From Siphonodentalium dalli (lineage: Eukaryota; Mollusca; Scaphopoda; Gadilida; Siphonodentaliidae): 64,000 bases of DNA. How positions within the stretch are numbered: the first letter of the stretch is position 1; each line of letters starts with the position of its first letter. The notes below the pieces were generated by a model that was given only the letters and a program-made list of their open reading frames with translations, was not told where the DNA came from and ran no database searches. Of the stretch, positions 10,429 through 22,475 are shown one piece after another. A program made the translations under genes and the position numbers. The DNA is taken from the NCBI GenBank assembly GCA_032622095.1, contig CP136062.1:197787887-197851886 (forward strand), in the 5' to 3' direction.

Positions 10429-10629
10429 TATGTATATATATATGTGTATATGTATATGTATGAGGGTGTGTTTGTTTGTGTGTGTGTGTGTGTGTGAGGG
10501 TGTGTTTGTTAGGGTGTGTGTGTGGGGGGTGTGTTTGTTTGTGTGTGTGTGTGTATGTATGTGTGTATCTATATAGCTATATATATATGTATATATATAT
10601 ATATGTGTGTATATGTATGTATATGTGTA

Positions 10630-10682
<53 letters not shown>

Positions 10683-10752
10683 CTATATATATGTATATAT
10701 ATGTATGTATATGTATGTATGTATATGTATATATATATTTATTTATATATGA
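10429..10752. repeat. TA/TG-rich microsatellite
   Basis: Compound (TA)n, (TG)n and GTAT tracts flank the 3' end of element A2. The long Tyr/Ile- or Val/Cys-rich translations across it are artefacts of dinucleotide repeats. Confidence 0.95.
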
Positions 10753-10794
10753 AGAAAATACCCCTTTGACAAAACCCTGCTCCAACATCAGTTA

Positions 10795-11074
10795 AGACGA
10801 ACCAAAAATCACATAAACCCCACCAAATGTTATAGCTATCAAATCATCCATAACCCATATATAGCAATATGCTCTGGAAGGCACTACAGCAATCACCATA
10901 AAATCACAAAATCTTGCATGTAAATATGTTCAGCTGTCATCTTGTAAACATTTTGTATCTAAATCGATTGTATTGGGAGAGGGGCTTCATAAGTTGAAAA
11001 AACTTGTGCCCCGATCCCTTTTGTATTATATGCAAATAAAAAGTCAAGTCACGTGGGAGCTAACTCCGATATTG
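10795..11074. other. No recognised feature
   Basis: About 280 bp of A-T rich DNA with no support for a gene. Confidence 0.5.
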
Positions 11075-12735
11075 TGTTCTTAAATTGTAATCGTCATGTG
11101 GCCACTTGGCGATTTGCGCTCCAAAATACACCTAATAATATTCGCTTTTAAATTTATCCCCGGTATCGAAATAGGTCGATAAATGCTTGAACTACCTTTC
11201 TACGAGCATTACACGTCCCATACAGACGCATTGAAGTCATAAAAAATACAACTTTGAACATGATGTTTTGGTCCCAAACAAAAACAGCCATTTGCACGAC
11301 ATGGAACAGAAAAGAGTTCCGTGTTATAGTTTATTCATGATATGGTAGAACAAACAGAACCATATCACCTTACTCAAAGTGCATGGTAAGAAGTTTGAAT
11401 TGTACGACTTTCTATAACAAACGGACTCGTAGTCGACAGTTCTGCGGAAAACGTTTTTGACCATTTGTATAAACAAACAGTTGTATAACATCTACACTTG
11501 GACGGACCAAAAACAGCTTCATTGATTCCCAATCCATTCTGATGATACAAGAGATGCCGGTTTCAATTTATTTTTGATACTGATATACTATTAGCTATTC
11601 GTAATTCTTATCAGTTGTATTTCATTATAAGAAAGCTGTCTATTAGCTCCGAATTAATATAATTCGGGCTTCGTGTTTTGCATTATTCTTTAAATGTGCC
11701 CACCATTCAATCAGAAGCGATTTGGAAGTTACCGGTATCACAACTTTTACTCTAAATGCGTTGACAGGTCTGATCAATTTCCGGCACCGCCGTCACTCTC
11801 CGTAATTGTAAGTGACGGAAACGTGCGAGTAAACACGCCGCACGAGATGTCCAATTACCGCACTTTCCTGTTCTTGCGTTTCACGCTTTCTTGATGACGC
11901 ACGCATAGTCCATGGGCAAAGACCACAAACATCGAAAACCGGTGTCAAATTAGGAACAAAGGTTGGTGTGTGTTCAATACAATACCTATATACTGATTGC
12001 TGAAAGTTGTCACATTCAGCCGACCTGTATCGGTATTTGTATCACGTATATAGCGCCCGTTACGACAGAGAGGGAGGTATTGTATTTTAAACGGACATAT
12101 ACTGCAAATTGTCACACCGATCAGCACCAATTACCGAACCGTGGCGGACTCGGCTGTATCCGACTAACCTCTTTAAAATACGCATCAATTGAGATATACG
12201 CACCCGTTCCCTCATTAAAATCAACATAGTTCGACCATTTTAGGGGAACTCCGCGAATTCGGGGACTTTCGCAAATATCTCCGCAAATAGGGGACCATGG
12301 CTCATTCGAACCTCCAATTTTTTTCTACGTAATTTGGAGCGACGGATATGATAGGTCGATAAATAAACGAACTATTGATATACCGACTTCATGTGCTCTG
12401 AAAAACACTTGCCGTTTTCAACTTTTCGCCAGGTCAGACAAACGCTCTTTATTGCTACCACATCAGAAATAGACTAACACGGAACGCTCTTTTCTGTGCC
12501 ATGCATGTCGTGCAAATGGCTGTTTTCTGTTTGGAACACACAAACACCGTATTCACAGTTGTATTTTTCATTACTTCAATGCGTCTTTTTGGGTTACACA
12601 ATGTCCTTAGAAAGGTAGTTAAGATATTTATCGACCTATTTCGATACCGGGGAAATTTAGAAGCGAATACTATTATGTGTATTTTGGAGCGCAAACCGCG
12701 TGTGGCTTTAAGAAATCGACATAATGAGCCTTTGT
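11075..12735. mobile_element. 1.65-kb element or segment bounded by inverted repeats of about 260 bp
   Basis: The left arm (about 11075-11335) and right arm (about 12475-12735) are imperfect reverse complements. Paired blocks include TTTGCGCTCCAAAATACA with TGTATTTTGGAGCGCAAA, ATCGAAATAGGTCGATAAAT with ATTTATCGACCTATTTCGAT, and AGCCATTTGCACGACATG with CATGTCGTGCAAATGGCT. A part next to the left arm (11340-11625) has another relative at about 24055-24230. No transposase was seen in between. It may be a decayed long-TIR DNA transposon or a local inverted duplication. Confidence 0.65.
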
Positions 12736-13119
12736 CCCTAATTTGATACCGATTTTACGTCCGGCCCACGGACAGGCAACTCCAGCGACGTGCGCCATGG
12801 GAATGCCCAATGATCTTACATTAATTTGTTCAACAATTCAGCGTCAGACGTACAGGAGTCGCGGGTGAAACGACGCCGCCCACATGAGCCTTCAGGCTAA
12901 TTCCATCTCAGTCATCTCATAATACGACAGAGCGACGCATCTGTGTACAAATATGCATGGTAACGAGGAGCATGAATACATGTATTTCTGTAATTGAAAA
13001 CACATTACAGCCGCTATAGACAATATTTCATAATATCAATCAAGAAACACATTTACATAATAACATAGTTTTTTACTTCCAGCACAAAAATGCCCGCCGC
13101 TAAGCCTGTTCAATCTCCA
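12736..13119. other. Downstream flank of the GPCR gene
   Basis: Probably holds the 3' UTR of the minus-strand GPCR gene. I see no AATAAA on the minus strand in the first 100 bases beyond the stop. Confidence 0.4.
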
Positions 13120-14415
13120 TTATTCTGGTAACATGAGGGTATAATCAGAATTAGCCTTAGATGTGTGCTGCGACCCATTGCATTTGGGATATGTTATTCG
13201 ATCGTTTTCTTGCTGCGGCACAACGCAGGATTCGGGGCGGCCATTATTTATTTCTAGAAGCGAAATTCCTTCTCCGGGGCCACCAATGCATGTAAATCTC
13301 TGATCACTGCTGTTGAGTGAACTGTTATATGTTGTTGACGTATAAAGTGTTTTGCGCGCATTTGCAGTATCATCTCTCCCATACACCCGTCGTTTCCTGC
13401 ACCACGTATAGCAACAACCGAAGGCTGTTCTATAGCCCACTTGAATATCGCTAAGTCTCAGTGCATATATGATTGGGTCCAACAAACAATTAAGTAACGT
13501 CAAAGCATATAAATACCGCGCCATTGTAGTCAGAGTTAACGCGTTCGTCGCCAACCAAACAGGATCCGTTAACGCCTTAACTACCAGAACAAATTCACAT
13601 ATTATCTTAGGCAAATAACAGATTGCGAAGGCGGTGATTATGATCAACGTCGTGACGGAGGCTTTCATTGTATTGTTCAGATTTCGGTTCATCGCTGGAG
13701 CCTCTCGGTTGAGTCTCCGGACGACACAATATACCCTTAGGTAAATGTATGAGATCAATGTAACACACACTGGTACGAGGCCGTACACTATATAGTCACT
13801 GTGAAATTTCGATGAGAACGTCAGATGTTCACAATAATTTAGGAATGGGTCTTCAGTGTAGCCTATTCCGCTAAGAAAGTTTGAAAATCCTCCCAAAATG
13901 GAGAGAAACCACATGCAACAAATGAGAATGACACCATTCCGTTTTCTCATTGCTTTCTGATACATGAAAGGCCAATTTATTGCGATATGGTGGTCGATTG
14001 CCATGGCAGCGAGATTCAGAAGAGATATCAGATGCGACATCACGTTGAACGCGTGAACAACTGAGAATAGACATGCCGCAAGCAGACGGTCGTTTGGTTC
14101 CGGTGAAGACGCGATATTGAAGATTTTGTTCATTTCGTGCAACAGGACACTAAGGCAAGTGCACGTGTCTGACACGGCCAAGCTTATTATGAGCTTCTTG
14201 TGTGTGGTCACTCCTCCGTGACAGTACTGGGTAGCTATGATGAGAGAAATATTCGTCAGAGCAGCAACAAATATTAGGATGAGCGTCAGTATCGGTGTAG
14301 GGTGCCATAGATACTCCCGCGCACGATCGCCGATATCAAGCGGAGGTTGGAAATAAGAATCATCAGTGCTGTTCCAAGTAGGAAACTGAGTGGATGTGTT
14401 TAAACTTGCCATCAT
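13120..14415 (-). CDS. Class A (rhodopsin-like) GPCR, orphan, MECA-like features
   Basis: An intact 431-residue frame without introns, starting at tandem ATGs. It is a seven-helix receptor of the plasma membrane that would couple an unknown ligand to G proteins. Visible landmarks: N-glycosylation sequons at N6 and N15; TM1 with N55; TM2 LAVSD with D83; C115 at the top of TM3 and C195 in ECL2 for the usual disulfide; DHH at 141-143 in place of DRY; W169 in TM4; P215 in TM5; CYLP (266-269) for CWxP in TM6; DPIIY (313-317) for NPxxY in TM7; and a Cys-rich CCYTWC stretch after helix 8, a possible palmitoylation site. The TM3-TM4 region and the LLDPIIYAL motif recall the melanocortin/EDG/cannabinoid/adenosine cluster; this subfamily call is inference. 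The tail is Ser/Thr/Asn-rich. The only convincing intact gene in the window. Confidence 0.9.
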   Translation of the reverse strand: MMASLNTSTQFPTWNSTDDSYFQPPLDIGDRAREYLWHPTPILTLILIFVAALTNISLIIATQYCHGGVTTHKKLIISLAVSDTCTCLSVLLHEMNKIFNIASSPEPNDRLLAACLFSVVHAFNVMSHLISLLNLAAMAIDHHIAINWPFMYQKAMRKRNGVILICCMWFLSILGGFSNFLSGIGYTEDPFLNYCEHLTFSSKFHSDYIVYGLVPVCVTLISYIYLRVYCVVRRLNREAPAMNRNLNNTMKASVTTLIIITAFAICYLPKIICEFVLVVKALTDPVWLATNALTLTTMARYLYALTLLNCLLDPIIYALRLSDIQVGYRTAFGCCYTWCRKRRVYGRDDTANARKTLYTSTTYNSSLNSSDQRFTCIGGPGEGISLLEINNGRPESCVVPQQENDRITYPKCNGSQHTSKANSDYTLMLPE

Positions 14416-14555
14416 CGAATGGAAATCACGTCATCAACACAAACTCCAACTAAAATCACTCAAAATATTCTAAAGTTGTGGTCTCAATTTGTGTCTGTTC
14501 AGTCAAGTTGTTCATGTGAGACGTGAAATAACATGAAACATAACGCAGGCGACAC

Positions 14556-14582
14556 TACCACGTGACTGATAAAGTTTATATC
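14556..14582 (-). promoter_or_regulatory. Possible core promoter of the GPCR gene
   Basis: On the minus strand a TATAAA-like word (about 14575-14582) lies about 160 bp upstream of the GPCR start codon, with a CACGTG E-box about 15 bp further on. The position suits a TATA box, but A-T rich DNA gives such words by chance. Confidence 0.2.
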
Positions 14583-15911
14583 ATATTTGATCAGATCCAA
14601 CAGTTTCCATAATCTGCCTACACTAACATGTAAACATCAATATTCAGCATTATCCTTTCATAATCTCGCCGTAGAATGGAATTATATATATACCGACACA
14701 CACGTTATTCCTGTGAAATATGGTATGGAAATGATCACTGCAAACACTATTCCAATGCGAAATGCAGATAGAAGTCTTAGGATGCAATTCCACAAAAACA
14801 CGTAGCTTCGGTTATCGGTATGATGATGCACCTGTGGAATGTACTTTCACAGAAAATTGAAGGCGTTAAAACAAAGACATCCGATTATTCCAGAATTGCA
14901 ACATATCGTTACTGTGTGGTCTCCAAAGCGCAATTATTTGCAGTTAGTCTTGGAAAATGCATTTATGACCCTCCATAAACGTTATCTTTAAACGAAAACG
15001 CGCCACGCACAACTAATGCCACCATGTGTAATAGCAATATCCCACCTAATGCCACCATGTGTAATAGCAATATCCCACCTATTTCTGCCCGTAATATTTC
15101 CAAAATAATACACGGTGTGTGGAATATTAATCTTATCTCGTCTTGTACTATCCGGTTCTTGTTAGGTAAAGATAATCAAGGTCTTAATCGTTGTTTTATG
15201 TCGATCACACACACTCGCTGATCCAATAAGACAATGGTGACAGCGGTGGTTAGTAACTAGTTCCCAAGCACCATAGCACCACAGATGAAGTAAAATAGAT
15301 CTCCTTGTGAGAATACGAGGCGAATCACTGTATAATAAATCGAGTATCTCCAAAATTCAGATGTTTAAATTGGCTTTGGTGTAATGCAGATTCGTCGCGT
15401 CAGCAACGACAGGGCACATAGTAAATCATCGGCCATACATAGAGATACCATATGGTGCTTAAACGATTTCCCGAAGGCGTCTAAAAAGTCGCATCAAGTC
15501 ATCTCGAGCATCGACAACAGACAGGAAGCGATGAACTGTAAACCACGTCTGGAGGAATTCGCCGATATACAGTGAAGTATATTAATCCCAAACACGGACA
15601 AGAATTAAACATATCGGTATCTCCAAATACAATGCGTCATGCACGAGCCACAGTAGTCACTCTGAATGATAGTGGTAATATATAACAGCTCTCCACCTGA
15701 ACGCTCGATACATAGTCGGTCAGCTGACCTGTTGAATTAATGCACACGACTTTCGACAGAGCCCGCGACGTTGCATTTTAAAACGGTTTAAGCAGCATAC
15801 CCAAGTTTACGCGAGGAGGGTGGTTTTGACACCACAAATATATCCGTTGTACTTTAGAAATCTTATCCAACATGTTCTGGCTCATCTTAGAGGTTTATCG
15901 TATAAACCGTT
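14583..15911. other. Upstream flank of the GPCR gene; mostly featureless
   Basis: The only structure I see is a 33-bp direct duplication (GCCACCATGTGTAATAGCAA repeated at about 15018 and 15051). No gene is supported. Confidence 0.5.
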
Positions 15912-16629
15912 TTAACCCTTTACCCAACAAACCGGCCAAAAACGCCCAAATAAAGCTTCAACAGCCTAAAATATCTTCGGTCTGTCTCAATAGAACCATA
16001 CAAATATGGATATCATTGGAACCGGTTCATTGACCACATTGTGGTAGTTACAGTTATGCCATGTGCCAATGCATTCTCTTATATATGCGAGGCGACCTAT
16101 AAAAGCCAATGCATTCTCTTATATAAGAGAATGCATTGGCACAGGGTCCTTCTGTTGGGTAAAGGGTTAAAGAATGTAAGAAAAAATGGTAAAAGTGTTA
16201 AAAAAGAATTTGTTTAGGCCAATGCATTCTCTTATATATGCGAGGCGACCTATGGTCGACTCGCATACATAAGAGAATGCATTGGCACAGGTCATAACTG
16301 TAACCATCACAATGTGGTCAATGAACCGGTTCCAATGATATCCATATTCGTATGGTGTTATTGAGACAGACCGAAGATATTTTAGGCTGTTGAAGCTTTA
16401 TTTGGGCGTTTTTGGCTGGTTTGTTGGGTAAAGGGTTAACAATTTTATAATTTTTTCTTACATTTTTTAACAATTTTTATAATATTTTTCTGCATTCTTT
16501 GACAATTTTATCATTTTTAATATGTGTTAAGCCAATGCATTCTCTTATATATGCGAGGCGACCTATGGTCGACTCGCATATATAAGAGAATGCATTGGCA
16601 CAGGGCCGTTCTGTTGGGTAAAGGGTTAA
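15912..16629. mobile_element. Cluster of rearranged piggyBac-like MITEs (copy 2)
   Basis: Four TTAA-adjacent termini occur at 15912, 16167, 16436 and 16626, with three copies of the GCATTCTC/GAGAATGC palindrome between them. 15912-16170 is a 259-bp unit with both ends. 16171-16439 looks like one half of a second copy. 16440-16629 is the reverse complement of the other half. The set fits nested insertion or internal inversion of members of the family at 5310-5709. Confidence 0.75.
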
Positions 16630-17107
16630 CGGCTTGGACAAATCGGTCCTATCATCTTACTACCTCCATCCGTCGAAAGCACCAAGCTGTGAAAGTAACT
16701 GCATGCCAGTCTAGTTATGGGTAATTAGAGTCCATTGTGGCGCATCATAATACATTTAGAAAGTGACTCGCTCTCCCAACAAAGACGGCTTGAATCTAAA
16801 ATAGAATACGCGTTATATTACACGCGCCATCCATCGTAGTTGTAGGTCATCCCTGTATTGCGCGTTTATCATTCAAGCTATTGGTTATTATCAAATGTCT
16901 GACCTTGGCGATAAGTACCACGGAGCATTCGCTTTCACAATACCAAACAAACATATTTGCTTACCCGAAACTCCACCCACCCATCCATTCAAGGATAACT
17001 CAATGGGTGAAGGGTACGGTCACACGGTGACAACTTTTCCTGCCGATTTTTCAGTTCCGGAGCCATTTTAATCCTTCCATGACTGGAGCTTTCTGAAATT
17101 TTTCGAA
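16630..17107. other. No recognised feature
   Basis: Nothing supportable between the MITE cluster and the degenerate palindrome downstream. Confidence 0.5.
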
Positions 17108-17290
17108 AACCCTGTACCAATGCTTTTTCCTATATATGCGATATTTAACTGGACTGTGAAAACCAATGCATTCTCTTATATACGCGAAACTCCCTATGGC
17201 AGACTCGCTGCTATATATAAGGGAATGCACGGGCCCAGGATCTTTATTGCTGCATCAGCGCAGCTCCATTTACGAAAGGGTTAAACCATC
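17108..17290. repeat. Degenerate relative of the TTAA-MITE palindrome
   Basis: CCAATGCATTCTCTTATATA, followed by a decayed mirror (TATATAAGGGAATGCA) and CGAAAGGGTTAA near the right edge, matches the MITE palindrome with many changes. It looks like an old copy of the same family. Confidence 0.55.
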
Positions 17291-17489
17291 GTTTCAAACG
17301 TTCGGTCAGCTGCTTTCTGGAACTCATGCAGTGGATGAGCCAGATATTGTTTGCAGCAGTTACTGTACTTACCAAGTGAAAGGGATTATTTTACGAACAT
17401 CTATTAAATGGTTGTGGTTTGTTTGTTGTTCAAAATCGGGGCATAATCAATACATATTTTCCTTTTAAACTTCAGTTATAAATATGACT

Positions 17490-17546
17490 TTTTAATGATT
17501 ACTGATTATTGATTATTGATTTTTAATGATTACTGATTATTGAATG
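17490..17546. repeat. Short tandem duplication
   Basis: TTTTTAATGATTACTGATTA occurs twice within about 60 bp, with ATTGATTATTG between. Confidence 0.7.
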
Positions 17547-17666
17547 TGCATTGTGAATTTCCTCAGCTCATGTATTATTTATATTTTAATATGTTTAAAC
17601 AATTTAAAATCAAAACCGCTTTGGGTTAGAGACTTGACTGGTGACGTAGGTTCCTGGTCCTGAGTT

Positions 17667-18114
17667 GGTTAGAAGGAACTAAATGTTTTCCATATATTGC
17701 ATTGTTATCGTTTGACTTCGCCCCCACTAAATCATCGAGTTCCGAAGTACACGATGTATGCGCTCGTGAAGACCAACCCTTTTCGGCATCTGTTCGCACA
17801 GAGTAACTTTCGAGCCATGCATTTTTCAAAAATCAACATACGTTTTCCACACTACCCCATGCACTTTTTGCACAGAATTTCAGTCTGACGAAGGCAATAC
17901 ACACCCACAATCTCCGCCGTTGTTTGGAGACGGACGCTTTTCTGACTAGGAAACGACCACGTTTTTACATGCTATGGATATTATATTTCTTGAATTTGTA
18001 AATTTATTTGTCATTTTATATAAGCCAATCGCGCGCCATTTTTTTTAACTCGTGTTCGAGATACCATGTAAAAACGAAAGGGACGTAATTCTACTTATTT
18101 AGTTCCTTCTAACC
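17667..18114. mobile_element. Candidate MITE with perfect 18-bp inverted ends
   Basis: GGTTAGAAGGAACTAAAT (17667-17684) is mirrored exactly by ATTTAGTTCCTTCTAACC (18097-18114). The enclosed 448 bp has no supported ORF. The flanks show no clear target duplication, so the mobile nature is inferred from the ends only. Confidence 0.45.
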
Positions 18115-18118
18115 AGTT

Positions 18119-18881
18119 AGACGTACATGCATGTAGTGGACTATATGCACCAGGATACGAAGAACAGACTACATATAAAATGAACATGGCCCACCGTATA
18201 CAGCGAATATGTGATACCCTATTTTTAAATTCTCATTTGTGTGACCTTCTGAATTTCACCTTACTCTTAACTAATTGGACTGGCTATTTCCAAAAGATCT
18301 TGATTACCATACATGATGTACAACAGAATATTCTTCCATAAACAATGCTACATCTTCAAACTGCAGTCGATTCATTGAAAAGCTACATCACTCAGCTGGT
18401 GCAATCATGGACCAAATGCCATCGGCCACAACAGCCTGTGGTTATCACCCTGAACAGTTCGCCCTTCTAGACAGCCATGTGTCATGCACGGCGGCGTCCG
18501 TGAATTGTCAAAATTGAACTAGTATGATATTGTGATATTTCTCACTATTTGTATATCGTATTTTCAGTGGGAAAATTATTTCACTGACAAACTTATCCGC
18601 TATAAACCAGACTTTCCCCAATACATGTCGAAGTATAATCCCGTGTACAATGGGCAGATCATTAATAACAAACACATTGTCAAATATATCCGCATGGTTT
18701 AATATTGCGGCATTAATTACAGTCCTATTCAATTCTACCGTGTATATAGTTATGCTAATCTAGCATTGTTTGTAACTTGGAAACTTTCACAAACACACAT
18801 GGATAAAAAGCTACGGTAATTTTCGATAGGGACGGGGTATCCATTTAGATACTGGTATACGATTGTTATGCTAGATGTATG

Positions 18882-18891
<10 letters not shown>
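18119..18891. other. No recognised feature
   Basis: A-T rich DNA before the second Helitron array. No gene support. Confidence 0.5.

Positions 18892-18915
<24 letters not shown>
18892..18915. repeat. (TA)n microsatellite
   Basis: A TA run directly 5' of element B2. Confidence 0.9.
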
Positions 18916-18919
<4 letters not shown>

Positions 18920-19331
18920 ATATATATTTTGAAGACCTCTGTCTGTTTGTCTGTCTGTTTGTCTGTTTGTTTGTTTGTCATTTATATATTTGGTATGTGA
19001 ATGTATCTTGCCCCGGATACGAATTTTATCGGGTCGCCGAGCCCGTGCGACGCCAGCTTCGCGCATGCGCATACGATATCTCGGAAACGGTGGAGCTATC
19101 GACTTGAAATTTGGTATGTGAATGTATCTTGCCCCGGATACGAATTTTATCGGATCGCCGAGCCCGTGCGACGCCAGCTTCGCGCATGCGCAGACCAGAT
19201 CTCGGAAACGGGTAGAGCTATGGACTTGATATTTGGTTTTCGAATATCCCGGACAACGTCGGGCTGGGTAGAGCTATCGACTTGAAATTTGGTTTTTGAA
19301 TAGCCCGGACAACGTCGGGCTCATCGGCTAG
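18916..19331 (+). mobile_element. Helitron-like element B2
   Basis: Starts TCTCATATATATTTTGAAG; ends in the GCCCGGACAACGTCGGGC hairpin, CATCGG and CTAG. It has two 122-bp units, and the lead-in before the array is missing, an internal deletion compared with B1. A partial duplication of the terminal 55 bp (GCTATCGACTTGAAATTTGG plus GACAACGTCGGGCT) precedes the real end. B3 follows with no gap. Confidence 0.8.
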
Positions 19332-19353
19332 TCTCATATATATTTTGAAGACC

Positions 19354-19390
<37 letters not shown>

Positions 19391-19735
19391 TTGTCTGTCT
19401 GTTTGTCATTAATACAAATCTACGATTCTCGACCGATCGGGACGAAACTTGGTACGTGTGTGTAGTTTGACCAGGCGGTGGTCGTTGTCGTATTGGCGAG
19501 CCCGTGCGACACCCGTGCAGCGCATGCGCAGACGAGATCTCGGAAACGGGTGGAGCTATCGACTTGAAATTTGGTATGTGAATGTATCTTGCCCCGAATA
19601 CGAATTTTATCGGGTCGCCGAGCCCGTGCGACGCAAGCTTCGCGCATGCGCAGACCAGATCTCGGAAACGGGTGGAGCTATCGTCTTGAAATTTGGTTCT
19701 TGAATAGCCCGGACAACGTCGGGCTCATCGGCTAG
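19332..19735 (+). mobile_element. Helitron-like element B3
   Basis: Same ends as B2 and directly abutting it. At 404 bp it is a short B unit: CTGT/GTTT tract, lead-in with ACCGATCGGGACGAAACTTG, two 122-bp units, terminal hairpin and CTAG. A3 follows at once. Confidence 0.8.
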
Positions 19736-20434
19736 TCTATTATATATTTTGGATGATCTGTCTGTGTGTCTGTCTGTGTGTTCGCGATGGACTCGAAAAC
19801 GGCCGAGCCGATTTCGATGAAACTTGGTATGTGGGGGTATTTTCGGCCGTGCGGCGTCACCTTGACCTTGAAATCTGGTAATTTCAAGGTCAAACGCCCG
19901 AATATCAAGGGATTTTGATGAAACTTGGTATGTGGTGCCACTTTCGGCCGGGGAGTGGCATAGGCCTATTAATTTGCCGTGCGATGTGACCTTGACCTTT
20001 ACATCAGGTCATTTCAAGGTCAAACGCCCGAATTTCACGGGATTTCGATGAAACTTGGTATGTGGGGGTACTTTCCTATGGGGAGTCTCATAAGCATATT
20101 CATTTGCCCGTGTGACGTGACCTTGACCTTGAAATCAGGTCAATTCAAGGTAAAATCGCCAATTTTGATGGGATTTTGACGAAATTTTATACATAGGGTT
20201 ACTTTTGTCCACTGAGTGTTTTGGATGGGACAAATCGTGACCCCGACCTGACCTTGGCCTTCAAAATGATCAATTCAATGTCAAATCGGGTAAAAACGGA
20301 TGGATTTCGACGGGCACGTTTGTCGGGTACTTTTGTCCGGGCAGTGTTTCGGACTGGTCAAATCGTGACCCCACTTGACCTTAAAAATGGACAATTCAAG
20401 GTCAAAGCCCGGACGAAGTCGGGTCACCTTCTAG
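19736..20434 (+). mobile_element. Helitron-like element A3
   Basis: Starts TCTATTATATATTTTGGATG; ends with the CCCGGACGAAGTCGGG hairpin, TCACCTT and CTAG before a T. It has several GACCTTGA/TCAAGGTC modules and no ORF. It closes the array B2-B3-A3. As in the first array, the last unit is family A and a TA microsatellite follows. Confidence 0.8.
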
Positions 20435-20462
20435 TATATATATATATATATATATATATAGC

Positions 20463-20498
<36 letters not shown>

Positions 20499-20499
20499 G

Positions 20500-20541
<42 letters not shown>
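20435..20541. repeat. (TA)n microsatellite with AGCT interruptions
   Basis: TA repeats interrupted twice by TAGCTA, following element A3. Confidence 0.95.
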
Positions 20542-20546
<5 letters not shown>

Positions 20547-21068
20547 CTGCTGTTAAATCTGTTGATCCATGTACAAATTAAAATGACTAATTCCCCGACT
20601 CTGATCTGTCTTCTTGAAATCTACAACCCGGAAATCAGCTCTATTACACTAGTATATTTGGTGAGGCAAATTATGTACGACTTTATGTTGTCATAAAAAT
20701 CTACCTGATTGCCTGGTTTCCGCCGTCCACTCTGTTTGATTCAAAAACAATATTATATAGGGCCGTCGCGACCAAACAATATTATTCCGATTTAGTTTTT
20801 CTAACTTATCCATCAAACCCAAAATATTATAAGATATCTACTCTTAAGTTCACAATTTATACCATTTTCAATTAAAATATCGATATAGTATATTTAACAT
20901 TAACACCAACCAGCAAACCTGAAACTACATACGCCATCATATTTTCTTATTGTATTATTTATTCAAGGGCAGCAGGAAGACGGCCAGTAGGTCATGCTGC
21001 TCCTGTACAATACTATTATATCAATGCTTTGTTATTAATTCTTATTTATTGTACAAATAAACATCTAC
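20542..21068. other. No recognised feature
   Basis: A-T rich DNA; no gene or repeat supported. Confidence 0.5.
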
Positions 21069-21577
21069 ATCGGTTGGGATGATGTTTTGGCCCAGTCCCG
21101 CCTCGTCGCTCTTCTGTAACGGACTTTTCAAAAGATGTACTATATGTATACGTGTGGCCGAGGCATTCACATACATCCCTGAAGACGTCTAGTCAACTGA
21201 TGTGTCCACGATTAATCTGTCTTCAAATTAATATAGCAATTATCGTGATAGAAAAATGTATAGTGATGATATGATCATTTAATGTATTGTTTGCATGCAT
21301 TTTCTGATAGCGCGATACTCGAAATTCTCCGAAAAACAAGGCTTTGTTTACTTATAAGTATTGTTGCTTTGATAGTTTACCGACTCTCGTATATGTGCAA
21401 GTTTACTATCATCATGATTGAGAAAGGCTGCCCTCTATGTTCATATACACAAAGTTTCCATTTGACCTAATCCGAAGACAAAGCAAGATAACTCCCGCCC
21501 ACTATTCTGGGCGTAAAGTCCGTTATAGAAGAGTAACGGGATGGGACTCGGTCCAAAACAGCATCATCCCAACCGAT
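21069..21577. mobile_element. Foldback/MITE with inverted ends of about 60 bp
   Basis: The left arm (21069-21130) includes ATCGGTTGGGATGATGTTTT, CAGTCCCG and TAACGGACTTT. The right arm (21514-21577) is its imperfect reverse complement. The 509-bp unit has no supported ORF. Confidence 0.65.
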
Positions 21578-22043
21578 ATTCCAAGCTGTTGTAAATTATC
21601 TCGCTTCAGTTCAGAAGAGATGTCTATTTTAATATGAATTAAAGTCAGTGAATTCAAATCTATTAAATTGCCCGCTGTGATGAATTGAGATTTACATGTA
21701 TGCATGCGAGTGTGTGACAAATTAATCACCGCATCGCCATATTAAGTCGTCGTTAGTTCTGTATGTGCTTATGGCTTTGGTCTCCGGAATATGCGGGTCT
21801 CGGGATATCAGCTGAAGATGATGAGGTTTAGTGTACACAATATTTTATTTCTCGAGCAGGCACATAAATATATTTATCACATAATTAATCCACAAAACCA
21901 GTTTCATAATTATTGGTAAGGCACACGTGTAATATTAGCGCGTGCGATGACGTCACGCCATTATTCAAATGACTTGCGACTCCTGAAGTTTATGATTCTT
22001 GTTTTCGATGAATGCTTCGCGTTTATTTGATCATGTGATAAAA
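21578..22043. other. No recognised feature
   Basis: Nothing supportable. Confidence 0.5.
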
Positions 22044-22190
22044 GGTATCTCAAACTCGTTCTATTTTATACGTAATTTACCAACCTCGTCCACTAAATTC
22101 TATTTGAGTTTCGGTAAATCTCGGCTCAAATCGAATTTAGTGAACTCGGTTGATAAATTCCGTATAAAATAGAAACTCGTGTGAGATCCC
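22044..22190. repeat. Long imperfect hairpin, arms of about 65 bp
   Basis: GGTATCTCAAACTCGTTCTA... pairs with ...GAAACTCGTGTGAGATCCC. Further paired blocks are TTTTATACGTAATTTA with TAAATTCCGTATAAAA and CACTAAATTC with GAATTTAGTG. The loop is about 12 bases. Confidence 0.8.
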
Positions 22191-22475
22191 CTATTCATAA
22201 CGTACGCAATAAGACATAATAGATAAAGGAATCTGGCAGTAAGCCTAGGCTTTTTCGTGGCCATAAAATTGCCGCGATATCAAAATTACTTCCTGGTTTG
22301 TTTTGGTCTCGAATAATAAATTGTTCGCCCCATGCACAAACACCCGCGAGCATACCCGTGGCTGATCGCTGCGTGTCCGACACCCCCCACCCCCTCCACA
22401 CATACACACACAACATCATTTTGCTATGTGAATGTGAGAGTACGCTTAGTTGATTTCACTACTCTGTAGATGATA

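Noticed and set aside
10396-10788. 130-codon Tyr/Ile/Thr-rich open frame
   Set aside because: Translation of a TA/TG microsatellite.
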